Assembly: GCA_013327885.1 (NCBI GenBank)
Contig: JABUMY010000015.1
Span: 93,506 to 157,505 of the forward strand
DNA from: Flavisolibacter longurius
Lineage (GTDB): Bacteria; Bacteroidota; Bacteroidia; Chitinophagales; Chitinophagaceae
Reading direction: 5' to 3'
Length of the DNA stretch: 64,000 nt
Shown: positions 44,992-54,528 of the stretch, in pieces
Numbering within the stretch: position 1 is the stretch's first letter
Layout of the letters: the number at the start of each line of letters is the position of its first letter
Notes under the pieces: model-generated
Databases searched by the model: none
Told to the model about the DNA's origin: nothing
The model's input: the letters and a program-made list of their open reading frames with translations, nothing else
Program-made: the position numbers and the translations under genes

Positions 44992-46879
44992 GCAGGAAAG
45001 GGAGCAGAAAATCGAAAGCTCGTCAAAGCTGGTGGCAAAGGCTGTGGTCAGTGCTATCCTAATTACGCTGGTTTCTTTCAGCCCCATCCTCTTTTTGGAA
45101 GGCCAGGAAAAAAAGATGTTCTCGCCACTGGTGTGGACGAAAACATTTGCCATGATCGGCTCCATGTTCGCAGCCGTCATTGTAGTGCCGGTATTGATGG
45201 TGTATTTGCTGAAAGGAAAGGTGAAGCCGGAAAGCAAACACCCGGTATCCCGGTTCTTTATCTTCCTGTATTCCCCCATTCTTCGCTGGTGCCTTCAATG
45301 GAAGAAAACCACGATTGCGATTGCTTTTGCGCTGGTGCTGTTAAGTATCCCGCTGGTGATGCAGTTGGGCAGGGAGTTTATGCCGCCCCTGGACGAAGGT
45401 TCTTTACTCTTCATGCCTGTGACAATGCCCGATGTCTCCAACTCGGAAATCAAACGGATCATGCAGGTACAGGATAAGCTGATGCTCACCGTACCGGAAG
45501 TGCAGAATGTGCTGGGCAAAGCGGGACGGGCAAACACAGCTACGGACAATGCACCCATCAGTATGATTGAAACCATCATACTGCTGAAACCACAATCCGA
45601 ATGGCGGGTAGGACTCACCAAGAACGACATCATCAATGAACTGAACAGCAAACTACAGATACCGGGTGTGATCAATGGCTGGACGCAACCTATCATCAAT
45701 CGCATCAACATGCTTTCTACCGGTATCCGTACCGATGTTGGGGTTAAGATATATGGACAAAGCCTTGATACCATCAATCGCCTGGCTCAGGAGTTCAAAC
45801 GAACCTTGCAGGGAACCGAGGGCATTGCCGACCTGTACGTAGAGCCTATCACCGGCGGCCGGTATGTTGACATCAATATCCGGCGGGAAGAATTGGGGCG
45901 GTATGGGTTATCCATTGATGATGTGAACATGTTCATTGAAACAGCCATTGGTGGTGCAGGCATTATCCAAACCGTGGAAGGGCGACGGCGGTTTAGTATC
46001 GCCGTCAGGATGGGACAGGATTTCCGGAGCACTATCGACAAGCTAAAGCAACTTCCCATCATCACCATGAACAGCGGCCCTGTTCCCCTGAGTGCATTGG
46101 CAGATGTGGCCATAACCGAAGGGCCCCCCATGATCACGTCAGAGAATGCCATGTTACGGGGCACTTTACTGTTCAATGTACGGGACAGGGACCTGGGAAG
46201 CACGGTTGACGAAGCAAAGAGAAAACTTGAAGTAGCCATCAGCCGTTTGCCCAAAGGTTATTTTCTTGATTGGAGCGGACAGTACGAAAACCAGATACGG
46301 GCCGAAAACAGGCTAAAGATCATCATGCCGGTAGCATTGCTCATCATTGTGGTCATTCTCTACTTCACATTCAGAAACTTTAGAGAAGTTTCAATTGTGC
46401 TTGCCAGTATCCCGGTTGCGTTAGTCGGTGGCGCCTATTCGTTATACTTCTTTGATGTGAACTTTTCTGTGGCCGTGGCCGTAGGGTTTATTGCCCTCTT
46501 TGGCATTGCGGTGGAAACCGGTGTCCTCATGCTGGTGTACCTGAATAATTCGCTTTATCAAAAAGTACATAGAGCTACAGCGGCAGGCAACCCAATTAAC
46601 AACAAAGTGGTAGAGGATGCGGTGTATGATGGTGCGGTACTGCGGCTTCGCCCCAAGTTGATGACGGTGATTGTTGATATACTCGGTTTAATGCCCATCT
46701 TACTGGCAACCGGCCCGGGAAGTGATGTGATGAAGCCCATCACGATCCCTTTTGTTTTTGGATTGATTACCTCCACGCTATTCGTCCTAATTGTACTGCC
46801 GGTGATGTATGCCATGATCCGGGAAAGAGAACTGAAAAAACATAATAAACTTCAAATACAGGAGATGGCAAATGAATAA
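44966..46879 (+). CDS. cusA: CusA-type RND pump, C-terminal part (split gene)
   Basis: Remaining 630-odd residues of the pump: FSPILFLEGQEKKMFSPLVW and the following TM segments, the second porter region (REFMPPLDEGSLLFMPVTMP, RTDVGVKIYGQ, IGGAGIIQTVEGRRRF) and the final TM bundle (RLRPKLMTVIVDILGLMPIL, FVLIVLPVMYAM). Starts available are GTG 44966 or, more likely if translated separately, ATG 44984, which overlaps the stop of the N-terminal part. Together the two parts give the roughly 1050 residues of a normal CusA/CzcA. The stop overlaps the TolC start by 8 bp. Confidence 0.88.
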   Translation: MKQTTYMTKQEREQKIESSSKLVAKAVVSAILITLVSFSPILFLEGQEKKMFSPLVWTKTFAMIGSMFAAVIVVPVLMVYLLKGKVKPESKHPVSRFFIFLYSPILRWCLQWKKTTIAIAFALVLLSIPLVMQLGREFMPPLDEGSLLFMPVTMPDVSNSEIKRIMQVQDKLMLTVPEVQNVLGKAGRANTATDNAPISMIETIILLKPQSEWRVGLTKNDIINELNSKLQIPGVINGWTQPIINRINMLSTGIRTDVGVKIYGQSLDTINRLAQEFKRTLQGTEGIADLYVEPITGGRYVDINIRREELGRYGLSIDDVNMFIETAIGGAGIIQTVEGRRRFSIAVRMGQDFRSTIDKLKQLPIITMNSGPVPLSALADVAITEGPPMITSENAMLRGTLLFNVRDRDLGSTVDEAKRKLEVAISRLPKGYFLDWSGQYENQIRAENRLKIIMPVALLIIVVILYFTFRNFREVSIVLASIPVALVGGAYSLYFFDVNFSVAVAVGFIALFGIAVETGVLMLVYLNNSLYQKVHRATAAGNPINNKVVEDAVYDGAVLRLRPKLMTVIVDILGLMPILLATGPGSDVMKPITIPFVFGLITSTLFVLIVLPVMYAMIRERELKKHNKLQIQEMANE

Positions 46880-48149
46880 ACAACAGAACTACCGCCGCCT
46901 ATTGAAGTATGCGTTCATTGCTGTGCTGCTGGTGAACTCTTTTTGGGCCACGGCACAAACAAGATTAGCAACCATACTCGATAGCATCGAACGCTACAAC
47001 CCGGTCAGCCGGATGTACGAAGCAGACATTCGTTCCATGGATGAAGCGGCAAAAGGCGCTAAAAGCTGGATGCCACCCGAAGTAGGGGCCGGTTTTTTTA
47101 TGACCCCTTATAACCCCCAGCGGTGGAAAAAAATGAACGACATGGAACCGGGCATGGGCAGCTTCGCTATTTCTGTCCAGCAAATGATACCCAACCGGCG
47201 AAAGTTGAATGCCGATGCCGCTTATATGCAAAGCATGTCGGGTGCCGCCAGGGAACAGCGCAAAGCAGCCCTGAACGACCTGTATGCACAGGCAAAGAAA
47301 GCTTACTACGAATGGGTGATCATTGAAAAGAAAAAGGCGGTGCTCGACGAAAATGAAAAGGTGTTGGACTTTATGATCAAGAATGCCGAGATCCGTTACC
47401 GCAATGGGTTGGAGAAACTCAATGCCTACTATAAAGCAAAAGCAGCGTTGGGTAACATCCAGAACATGCGGCTAATGTATGATAACGAAAGCAGGCAGCG
47501 GCGCATCCTGATCAATTCCCTCATGTACAGGAATACGGAGACTGGTTTCTCCATTGATACAACTATCCGCCTGAAAGACTACGCCGCTTTTGTTTTCGAC
47601 AGTGCTTTTTTTCTTCAGAACAGGAGCGACCTCAGAGCCCTCGAAAGAGAAGTGCTGACAAACGAGCTGCGAACAGAAGCAGAGCGGCTAAACCTCAAAC
47701 CGCAGTTCGGGATTCGCTTTGAGCACATGTTTGCTTTTGGCGCACAACCGCAACAGTTTACATTAATGGGCATGGTGCGGCTGCCTTTTGTTTCCTGGGC
47801 TTCCCGCATGACAAAAGCAAACATGGAGAGTTACCGCTGGCGGGCGGAGGCCCTCAACAGCCAGCGTCAGATGATCGTCAATGAAGCCCGTGGCATGGCG
47901 TACGGCATGCGTACGGAACTGGAAACAAAAAGAAAGCAGATCAGGCTATACGAGGCCAATATCATTCCGGCACTTCGCAACAACTACAAAACCATGTTGC
48001 TTGGTTACGAGCAAAATACAGAAGAACTATTCATGTTGTTTGATGCCTGGGAAACGCTGAACATGACACAGGTAGAATATCTTGACCAACTGCAACAGTT
48101 ACTCACGTTACAGGTGGAGTTGGAACGAATACTTGAAATACGGGAATAA
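46872..48149 (+). CDS. TolC-family outer-membrane efflux protein
   Basis: A 425-residue outer-membrane channel of the heavy-metal RND type, with signal peptide (AFIAVLLVNSFWATAQT) and long helical repeats (SMDEAAKGAKSWMPPEVGAG, AQAKKAYYEWVIIEKKKAVL). It should form the exit duct for the CusA pump. It overlaps cusA by 8 bp and the next gene by 1 bp. Methionines are numerous, as in copper-handling proteins. Confidence 0.92.
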   Translation: MNKQQNYRRLLKYAFIAVLLVNSFWATAQTRLATILDSIERYNPVSRMYEADIRSMDEAAKGAKSWMPPEVGAGFFMTPYNPQRWKKMNDMEPGMGSFAISVQQMIPNRRKLNADAAYMQSMSGAAREQRKAALNDLYAQAKKAYYEWVIIEKKKAVLDENEKVLDFMIKNAEIRYRNGLEKLNAYYKAKAALGNIQNMRLMYDNESRQRRILINSLMYRNTETGFSIDTTIRLKDYAAFVFDSAFFLQNRSDLRALEREVLTNELRTEAERLNLKPQFGIRFEHMFAFGAQPQQFTLMGMVRLPFVSWASRMTKANMESYRWRAEALNSQRQMIVNEARGMAYGMRTELETKRKQIRLYEANIIPALRNNYKTMLLGYEQNTEELFMLFDAWETLNMTQVEYLDQLQQLLTLQVELERILEIRE

Positions 48150-49408
48150 TGAAACGGTTGAATTACCATATTGTTCTACTACTGGCACTCACTGTTGTTA
48201 TGAGTACCGTTGCCTGCAACAACGAAAGCGGGGCTGATCATGCGACACATGAAGGGCAACAGGAGGTTTACATCTGTCCGATGCACCCCGAGATCATTCG
48301 CAATGCACCCGGCGCTTGCCCTATCTGTGGGATGGACCTGGTAAAAAAAGAAACAGGTTCCGAAGCGGTAAAAGATGTGCAGTTGGAAGCCCTGCTGAAA
48401 CCTGTGAATGCCTTTGTGATAACGACAATCGACGTAACCACGGTAGAACAGCGGGAAGAAGACATTGAGCTGGATGTAGTAGGTACGGTGGCCTACGACA
48501 CCCGCCAGGCAGGTGCCATCTCTTCAAGGGTAAACGGACGGATTGAAAAGCTGTATGTGCGCTACAAATACCAGCCGGTACAGAAGGGACAACGCATTAT
48601 GGACATCTACAGTCCCGAACTGATGACCGCACAACAAAACCTGCTATTCCTTTTGCGCAACGATGGGGACAATATGTCGCTGATCAGCGCAGCCAAAGAC
48701 AGGTTGCGGCTTCTTGGAATGACGGCCGGTCAGGTGACAACTTTGGTCCGTACCGGAAAGTCCGTCTATTCAGTGCCCGTTTTTAGCAACTATAACGGGT
48801 TTGTTACCGATATTAACACAACGGCCAACACAGCCCGTTCCGGTGGCATGCAACAGCCACCATCAACAGGACAGGCCTTAGCCATAAAAGAAGGCATGTA
48901 TGTGCAAAGCGGGCAGGCTGTATTTACGGTATATGATCAAAGCAGGGCATGGATACTGTTAGACATTTACCCGGAACAACAAACCCTGGTGCAGGTAGGT
49001 AACCCGGTCAGAATCGTACCCGAAACGGCACCTGCGGAAAACTTCAGGGCTACCATTGACTACATCGAGCCCATATTCAGAACGGACAAAAAAACGGTAG
49101 CAGCCAGGGTATATTTTAACAATGCAGCCCGAAAATTACCCATCGGCAGCCGGGTAACGGCCAACGTGTTTTCCAAACCCAAGGAGGCCTGGTGGCTGCC
49201 AAAAGAAGCCGTCCTGTCATTGGGCAGAGATAAGATTGTTTTTAAAAAAGAAGGCCTCGGATTCAGAGCACATAAGATAACAACAGGTATTGCGGTCAAT
49301 CGTCACGTACAGATTTTAACGGGCCTGCAAAAAGAGGATAGTGTGGCGGTGAATGCTCAGTACCTGGTAGACAATGAAGCCTTCATTAAAGCAACAACCA
49401 ATGAATAA
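48149..49408 (+). CDS. RND periplasmic adaptor 1 with metal-binding domain
   Basis: A 419-residue membrane-fusion lipoprotein (signal ending VACNNES). Residues about 40-68 form a heavy-metal-binding domain (YICPMHPEIIRNAPGACPIC then GMDL), followed by the barrel-sandwich and beta-barrel parts of a CusB-like adaptor (ISSRVNGRIEKLYVRYKYQP, VLSLGRDKIVFKKEGLGF). It couples the pump to TolC and may hand over metal. Its ATG overlaps the TolC stop by one base. Confidence 0.92.
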   Translation: MKRLNYHIVLLLALTVVMSTVACNNESGADHATHEGQQEVYICPMHPEIIRNAPGACPICGMDLVKKETGSEAVKDVQLEALLKPVNAFVITTIDVTTVEQREEDIELDVVGTVAYDTRQAGAISSRVNGRIEKLYVRYKYQPVQKGQRIMDIYSPELMTAQQNLLFLLRNDGDNMSLISAAKDRLRLLGMTAGQVTTLVRTGKSVYSVPVFSNYNGFVTDINTTANTARSGGMQQPPSTGQALAIKEGMYVQSGQAVFTVYDQSRAWILLDIYPEQQTLVQVGNPVRIVPETAPAENFRATIDYIEPIFRTDKKTVAARVYFNNAARKLPIGSRVTANVFSKPKEAWWLPKEAVLSLGRDKIVFKKEGLGFRAHKITTGIAVNRHVQILTGLQKEDSVAVNAQYLVDNEAFIKATTNE

Positions 49409-50591
49409 ACTATGCATAATACTTCTTTCTCTGGTACTTCTTGCTTCCTGCGGTGGGAAGAAAGTGGCAACCGACAGTGATATTTTTTACACCTGCTCCA
49501 TGGATCCGCAGGTGGTATCGGATAAGCCGGGCAATTGTCCCATCTGCGGTATGCCGCTGACGGCGGTAAAGAAAAGTTCCGTCGTCAATACGGATGATAT
49601 AGAACTAAGCGACCAGCAAATTCAGTTGGGCAACATCCGGACGGATACTATTGCAGAAGCCAGCATTGATAATACCCTTGAGCTAACGGGAACGCTAAGT
49701 ATGAATGCAGCACAAACGGCATCGGTAAGTGCACGTGTCATGGGACGCATCGAACGGCTGTATGTAAAAACCACAGGAAATTATATAGCCAAAGGAGCGC
49801 CGGTTTTTGAAATTTACAGCGAAGAACTCAACAACGCCAAACAGGAATACCTATCCGCTTTGCAACGCAGAAGCCTTTTTAACGAACAATCCGTAATTGA
49901 CTTTGACCAGCTGATTAAAAGTGCAAGGACAAAGCTGCGCTTGTGGGGCATGACGGAGGGCCAGATTAAGGCCCTGGAAACACAAAAACAGGCACCCCTT
50001 ACCACCACCTACTACAGCACCGAAAGCGGTTATGTGACTTCGGTTGATGTAACAGAAGGAGGCTATGTAATGGAAGGCGGTACGGTTTTGCAGTTAGCCA
50101 ACTTATCAACACTTTGGGCAGAGGCACAGGTCTATTCGTCGCAGTTATACCGGATACCACGCGGTGCATTGGCAACCGTGGAAGTGCCGGGAGTGGCAGA
50201 ACCCATCACGGGCCGGATTGAATTTGCCAACCCCGAAGTACCCACAGAAACAAGAATCAACCTGCTGCGGGTAGTGGTTCCTAACCAGGGCAATAAGCTG
50301 CGGCCGGGTATGTCAACAATCGTGAAAGTGCAAACGGCCAGCCGTAACTCGCTGACACTTCCTACCGATGCCATCATCCGGGAGGCCGATGCAGCCATTG
50401 TATGGGTGCAAACCGGAAAGAACAAGTTCAAAAGCAGGATGGTGACAACGGGCCTGGAAAGTGACGGCCTGACGGAAATCCAATCAGGACTAACAGCGGG
50501 TGACGTCGTTGTGGTAAGTGGTACCTACCTGCTGCATAGTGAATATACATTTAAACGTGGTTCTGACCCTATGGCAGGGCATAACCATTAA
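49401..50591 (+). CDS. RND periplasmic adaptor 2 with metal-binding domain
   Basis: A second CusB-type adaptor, about 396 residues, lipoprotein signal MNKLCIILLSLVLLASC. It too has the metal-binding domain (FYTCSMDPQVVSDKPGNCPI, CGMPL) and the adaptor core (VSARVMGRIERLYVKTTGNY, PTDAIIREADAAIVWVQTG). It overlaps adaptor 1 by 8 bp (ATGAATAA). The two share layout but differ clearly in sequence, so this is an old duplication; a mixed-adaptor pump is plausible. Confidence 0.92.
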   Translation: MNKLCIILLSLVLLASCGGKKVATDSDIFYTCSMDPQVVSDKPGNCPICGMPLTAVKKSSVVNTDDIELSDQQIQLGNIRTDTIAEASIDNTLELTGTLSMNAAQTASVSARVMGRIERLYVKTTGNYIAKGAPVFEIYSEELNNAKQEYLSALQRRSLFNEQSVIDFDQLIKSARTKLRLWGMTEGQIKALETQKQAPLTTTYYSTESGYVTSVDVTEGGYVMEGGTVLQLANLSTLWAEAQVYSSQLYRIPRGALATVEVPGVAEPITGRIEFANPEVPTETRINLLRVVVPNQGNKLRPGMSTIVKVQTASRNSLTLPTDAIIREADAAIVWVQTGKNKFKSRMVTTGLESDGLTEIQSGLTAGDVVVVSGTYLLHSEYTFKRGSDPMAGHNH

Positions 50592-50610
50592 TACCTAAAA
50601 CACAAAAAAA

Positions 50611-51171
50611 ATGAAATACACTTTAATTACTTTATTGCTTGTTACACTGCTTGGGTTCTCTGCACAGGCACAGAAAGAAGAAGTTTGCTACAACCCCAAC
50701 CTCGTTAAAGACACAACGAAGAAGAGTATTAAATCCATGGCTGTTGGTACCGTGGGCAGTGACACAATCGCCATCACCTATCACTCTCCCGGTGTACGCA
50801 AAAGAATTATCTGGGGTGGGCTGGTGCCTTTTGATGAAGTATGGGTCACTGGGGCACATGATGCGACAACAGTAACCTTTGTCAAGCCTGTAGTAATTGA
50901 TGGGAAAACTGTGCCGGCGGGTAAATACGCTTTTTTCACCATTCCGGGGAATGAGGAATGGACGCTTATTCTCAATAAACACTGGAAGCAGCACCTGGCT
51001 TCGGAGTATGATGAAAAAGACGATGTGGTAAGGGTAAAAGTGAAACCAACAAAAGTGCCGCATACCGAGCGTTTGCAGTATTTCATCGAAGAAGCAAAAG
51101 ACAATTCAGCAAGGTTAGTGATGGCATGGGAGAGAGTGAAGGTCACCTTACCGTTTACCGTTCAGCAATAA
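50611..51171 (+). CDS. DUF2911 secreted protein
   Basis: A 186-residue exported protein (signal MKYTLITLLLVTLLGFSAQA) with the DUF2911 domain (ITYHSPGVRKRIIWGGLVPF, ITGAHDATTVTF-like VWVTGAHDATTVTF, AGKYAFFTIPGNEEWTLILN). Function unknown. It follows adaptor 2 by 19 bp, so it is part of the copper transcript; whether it binds metal is not evident. Confidence 0.92.
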   Translation: MKYTLITLLLVTLLGFSAQAQKEEVCYNPNLVKDTTKKSIKSMAVGTVGSDTIAITYHSPGVRKRIIWGGLVPFDEVWVTGAHDATTVTFVKPVVIDGKTVPAGKYAFFTIPGNEEWTLILNKHWKQHLASEYDEKDDVVRVKVKPTKVPHTERLQYFIEEAKDNSARLVMAWERVKVTLPFTVQQ

Positions 51172-51182
51172 AACCTGGAGGG

Positions 51183-51455
51183 ATGCACACCCGAAATGAA
51201 AGTAAAAAATTGGCACAATCAGCTTCTGCATTAGGTGCAGCTTTACTTGGGTTTGGCTTGGGTGCAGGAATCAGCAACTTGCTATTGCTATTGTTAATTA
51301 TTATTGGCGGTATTATTCATGTTGCAGGCATGTACGTACTGCAATTGAAAGAGGGGTCGGCAAAAACCGGAAGCATTGCAAAAATGCTATGGATAACAGC
51401 ATGGATATGCCTTTTATCATTGACTGCTTTGATCACTTACCTCCTAATAAAATAG
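51183..51455 (+). CDS. Small three-TM membrane protein, unknown
   Basis: About 90 residues, basic at the N-terminus (MHTRNESKKLAQSAS), with hydrophobic segments at about 15-30, 32-52 (LLLLLLIIIGGIIHVAGMYV) and 68-88. I recognise no family. ATG 51183 lies 11 bp after the DUF2911 stop, and the gene ends 3 bp before the CopB-type ATPase, so it is embedded in the operon and may assist that ATPase. Confidence 0.7.
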   Translation: MHTRNESKKLAQSASALGAALLGFGLGAGISNLLLLLLIIIGGIIHVAGMYVLQLKEGSAKTGSIAKMLWITAWICLLSLTALITYLLIK

Positions 51456-51458
51456 TTT

Positions 51459-53543
51459 ATGGAACACTCACAACATAGCAACCATTCGCATCATGAGCAT
51501 GGTCATCATGAACATAAGCATCACCACCATCAACCTGAAACGAAGAATCAGCATCACAGTGATGGCACAAAGCATCATCATCATGATGATCATTCTATGC
51601 ATGATAAACATGCAGGGCATCATACGGAAGACTTCCTGAAACGCTTCTGGATTTGTTTGGTGATTACCATTCCTGTTTTATTGCTTTCCCACATGATACA
51701 GGAGTGGTTCAACTTTAGCATCCGGTTTACCGGTGATAAGTATGTGTTGCTCCTTTTAGGTACAATCATCTACTTCTACGGAGGAATGCCATTCCTGAAA
51801 GGATTGGTGACAGAGATAAAGCACAATGCAGTAGGCATGATGACGTTGGTCGCTTTAGCGATTACCGTAGCGTATGTGTACAGTGTAGCGATCGTATTTG
51901 GCTTGCCGGGCATGGACTTTTTTTGGGAGCTTGCCACCCTTATTGACATCATGCTCTTAGGTCACTGGATCGAAATGAGATCAGCAATGGCAGCTTCCAA
52001 TGCATTGCAATCGCTGGTGGCTTTACTGCCTTCTGATGTGCATGTTGAGCGTAACGGTGTGGTGACCGATATAGATATTCAGGAACTGAAAAAAGAGGAT
52101 GTAGCGATCATTAAACCGGGAGAAAAAGTGCCTGCCGATGGTATAGTCTTAGAAGGTAGTTCTTTTGTCAATGAAAGCATGTTGACGGGTGAAAGTGTGC
52201 CGGTGAAGAAAGAGAAAGATGCAAGCGTAATAGCAGGTGCTATTAACGGCGATGGTTCGCTAAGAATTAAAGTTATAGGCACAGGTAAAGACAGTTACCT
52301 CAACAAAGTCATTACATTGGTTCAATCGGCACAAAGCGCAAAGTCAAAGACACAGAACCTTGCAGATAAAGTTGCCAAATGGCTAACAATTGTCTCAATT
52401 GTTGTAGGCATTGTAACGTTCCTTGTCTGGTATGCACAGCACGATTTAGCGTTTGCCTTAGAGCGAATGGTAACCGTGATGGTAACATCATGTCCTCATG
52501 CATTGGGCGTTGCTATTCCCTTGGTCGTTGCTATATCAACTACTGCATCTGCTACGCATGGTTTGCTGATAAGAAACAGAACAGCTTTTGAGAATGCAAG
52601 GAAACTAACGACAATAATCTTTGATAAAACAGGAACACTTACCAAGGGATCACACGAAGTGCAAAAAATAATCAGCATTTCTGATACTTTCAGCAACGAC
52701 GAAATACTGCAATATGCAGCAGCCATACAACAACATTCGGAGCATTACATTGCAAGAGGCATACTAAAAACGTTGAAAGAAAAGAATCTGCAACTATGGC
52801 AATCTTCCGATTTCAATTACATGCAGGGTGTAGGCGTAACGGGTACAGTAAACGGAAAGAAAGTGGTTGCCGCAGGTCCTAATTATTTTGCTAAGGAAAA
52901 CAGGCGACTTCCCGGCATTCCTTCAGATGTAGATCAAAGCGCAGAGACAGTAAACTTTCTGATGGTAGATGATGAACCGATAGGCATCATTACTTTAGCC
53001 GACACTATCAGGGAAAGTTCTGCAGAAGCAATTGAGCAGTTAAAGCAAATGAACATTAAATCATTCCTGCTAACCGGTGACAATGAAAAGATTGCAGCGT
53101 CTGTGTCAAACAAGCTGGGAATGGATGGCTACCTGGCAAATGTTCTTCCACATCAAAAGCAGGAGAAAATTACAGCGTTTCAGAATGAGGGTGAAATTGT
53201 TGCCATGACAGGTGATGGCGTAAATGATGCACCTGCATTGGCGCAGGCAGATGTAGGTATCGCAGTTGGATCGGGAACAGATGTCGCTGCCGAAACAGCC
53301 GATATTATTTTAGTCAACAGTGATCCAAAAGATGTTGTACAGTTGATAGACTTTGGCAGAAAAACCTATCGTAAAATGATACAAAACCTTGCCTGGGCAG
53401 TTGGCTACAACGTGATTGCAATACCGTTGGCAGCAGGTGTGCTGTATCCATACTTCACATTAAGTCCGGCTATGGGTGCGGTGCTAATGAGTTTAAGCAC
53501 CGTTGTTGTGGCGATAAATGCAAAACTGTTAAGGTTAAAATAA
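51459..53543 (+). CDS. copB: CopB-type copper P-type ATPase with His-rich leader
   Basis: A 694-residue P1B-ATPase exporting copper or silver. The first 55 residues contain 24 histidines. The transmembrane metal site is the CPH motif in TSCPHALGVA (P1B-3 class, as in CopB), in contrast to the CPC of CopA. Further signatures are MLTGESVPV, FDKTGTLTKG, LLTGDNEK and TGDGVNDAPALAQADVGIA. No N-terminal HMA domain is present. The last gene of the copper cluster; 149 bp of non-coding DNA separates it from a transposase remnant. Confidence 0.95.
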   Translation: MEHSQHSNHSHHEHGHHEHKHHHHQPETKNQHHSDGTKHHHHDDHSMHDKHAGHHTEDFLKRFWICLVITIPVLLLSHMIQEWFNFSIRFTGDKYVLLLLGTIIYFYGGMPFLKGLVTEIKHNAVGMMTLVALAITVAYVYSVAIVFGLPGMDFFWELATLIDIMLLGHWIEMRSAMAASNALQSLVALLPSDVHVERNGVVTDIDIQELKKEDVAIIKPGEKVPADGIVLEGSSFVNESMLTGESVPVKKEKDASVIAGAINGDGSLRIKVIGTGKDSYLNKVITLVQSAQSAKSKTQNLADKVAKWLTIVSIVVGIVTFLVWYAQHDLAFALERMVTVMVTSCPHALGVAIPLVVAISTTASATHGLLIRNRTAFENARKLTTIIFDKTGTLTKGSHEVQKIISISDTFSNDEILQYAAAIQQHSEHYIARGILKTLKEKNLQLWQSSDFNYMQGVGVTGTVNGKKVVAAGPNYFAKENRRLPGIPSDVDQSAETVNFLMVDDEPIGIITLADTIRESSAEAIEQLKQMNIKSFLLTGDNEKIAASVSNKLGMDGYLANVLPHQKQEKITAFQNEGEIVAMTGDGVNDAPALAQADVGIAVGSGTDVAAETADIILVNSDPKDVVQLIDFGRKTYRKMIQNLAWAVGYNVIAIPLAAGVLYPYFTLSPAMGAVLMSLSTVVVAINAKLLRLK

Positions 53544-53692
53544 TTTAGATAGCTTCTTCTTCTTGTTCTTCTTTGTGGAAATAGATTTTTCAATAGCCGT
53601 TTTGGAATCTGAGCTGGGTCAGGGTTTCAATGGGTGCATGACAAATTGCACTTTTTGAAAAAGGTTGGAATTTTGAGAAAACCCTTTTCAAG

Positions 53693-54092
53693 ATGAAAGA
53701 GCAAGAACGCAGCCGGATCAAGGAAGCGATTATGCAACGCTTATCCGAAGAGGTAGATTTGTGGCTTGACCAAGAGCCTACCCTGACCTCGGGTTATGAC
53801 TACGAAACAGAATTTATCGGTTTGGGAAGACGCCTCAACCGCATTGTACTGGAAGAGAGCCTGGGAAAGGTACCGAAGAGCCGAAACGGTAAAAAAAAAT
53901 TCTGACCTGTTTTGGTAAGATGAGCATCTCCAGGCAACACCCGCTTTGTCAGCACACCCACTGTTTTGGCATCACCAGCAAACTGCAGGAGATTGTCTGT
54001 TTGTTAGCCCAGGACTATGTCTTTGCCCAGGCAGCGGAGGTCCTCACCGAGCTGCTGGGGCTTTCCCTGAGTGCCAAACAGATTCAACGCCT
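53693..54092 (+). pseudogene. Transposase 5' remnant (ISKra4-like, tentative)
   Basis: Two consecutive frames read as one broken protein: residues ending KSRNGKKKF stop at 53905, and in another frame TCFGKMSISRQHPLCQHTHC, then LQEIVCLLAQDYVFAQAAEV and LGLSLSAKQIQRL continue. The shift lies at or just after an A9 run (about 53889). The LGLSLSAKQIQR segment recalls the N-terminal part of ISKra4-type transposases. Homology stops abruptly at about 54092, where a YcxB-like sequence begins in a different frame. Confidence 0.65.
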
Positions 54093-54470
54093 CTGGCCTG
54101 GGGCGCTCTGCTCTTTTTTCTACTCTACCAGGTGGCCAGACGCATCAAAACAAAGCGGGACCTCCGGCGCGAGATCGAAGAGGACCTGGCCCTGGCAAAG
54201 CAGTACTACCTGTCCTTTAACGAAGAAGGGTTGCAAATCAGTGCCGGTGATTTTACAACCGATCTTTCCTGGCGCTATTTCTTTGCCCGCCTGGAAACAC
54301 CAACGATCTTGCTGTTGTTCTATAAAGAAGGAAAGTATGCCTTTAACGCCTTTACGGCTTCAGAGATCGGCTCTGGTAATCTGGACCGACTAAAGGCCCT
54401 GGCAAAAGAAAAGCTGCCCTTGCTCAGTGAACGCATTCACCTGAAAGACCGCATCAAAAAACAGCAGTAA
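54093..54470 (+). pseudogene. N-terminally truncated YcxB-like protein
   Basis: From about 54093 the frame reads LAWGALLFFLLYQVARRIKT (one membrane segment) followed by a YcxB-type C-terminal domain (YYLSFNEEGLQISAGDF, LSWRYFFARLETPTILLLFY, NAFTASEIGSGNLDRLKAL). The first membrane segment of the family is missing. The in-frame sequence upstream to 53946 is only an out-of-frame reading of the transposase remnant. The IS evidently landed in or beside this gene and deleted its start. Confidence 0.7.
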
Positions 54471-54528
54471 AAGGGTAAACCAAGCCAGGATCTGTACGGA
54501 AAGATTGGCAAGGATTGAAAAAGAGGCT

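Noticed and set aside
53946..54092. N-terminal part of a 174-codon frame preceding the YcxB-like segment
   Set aside because: It is an out-of-frame translation of the transposase remnant; only the part from about 54093 resembles a real protein.
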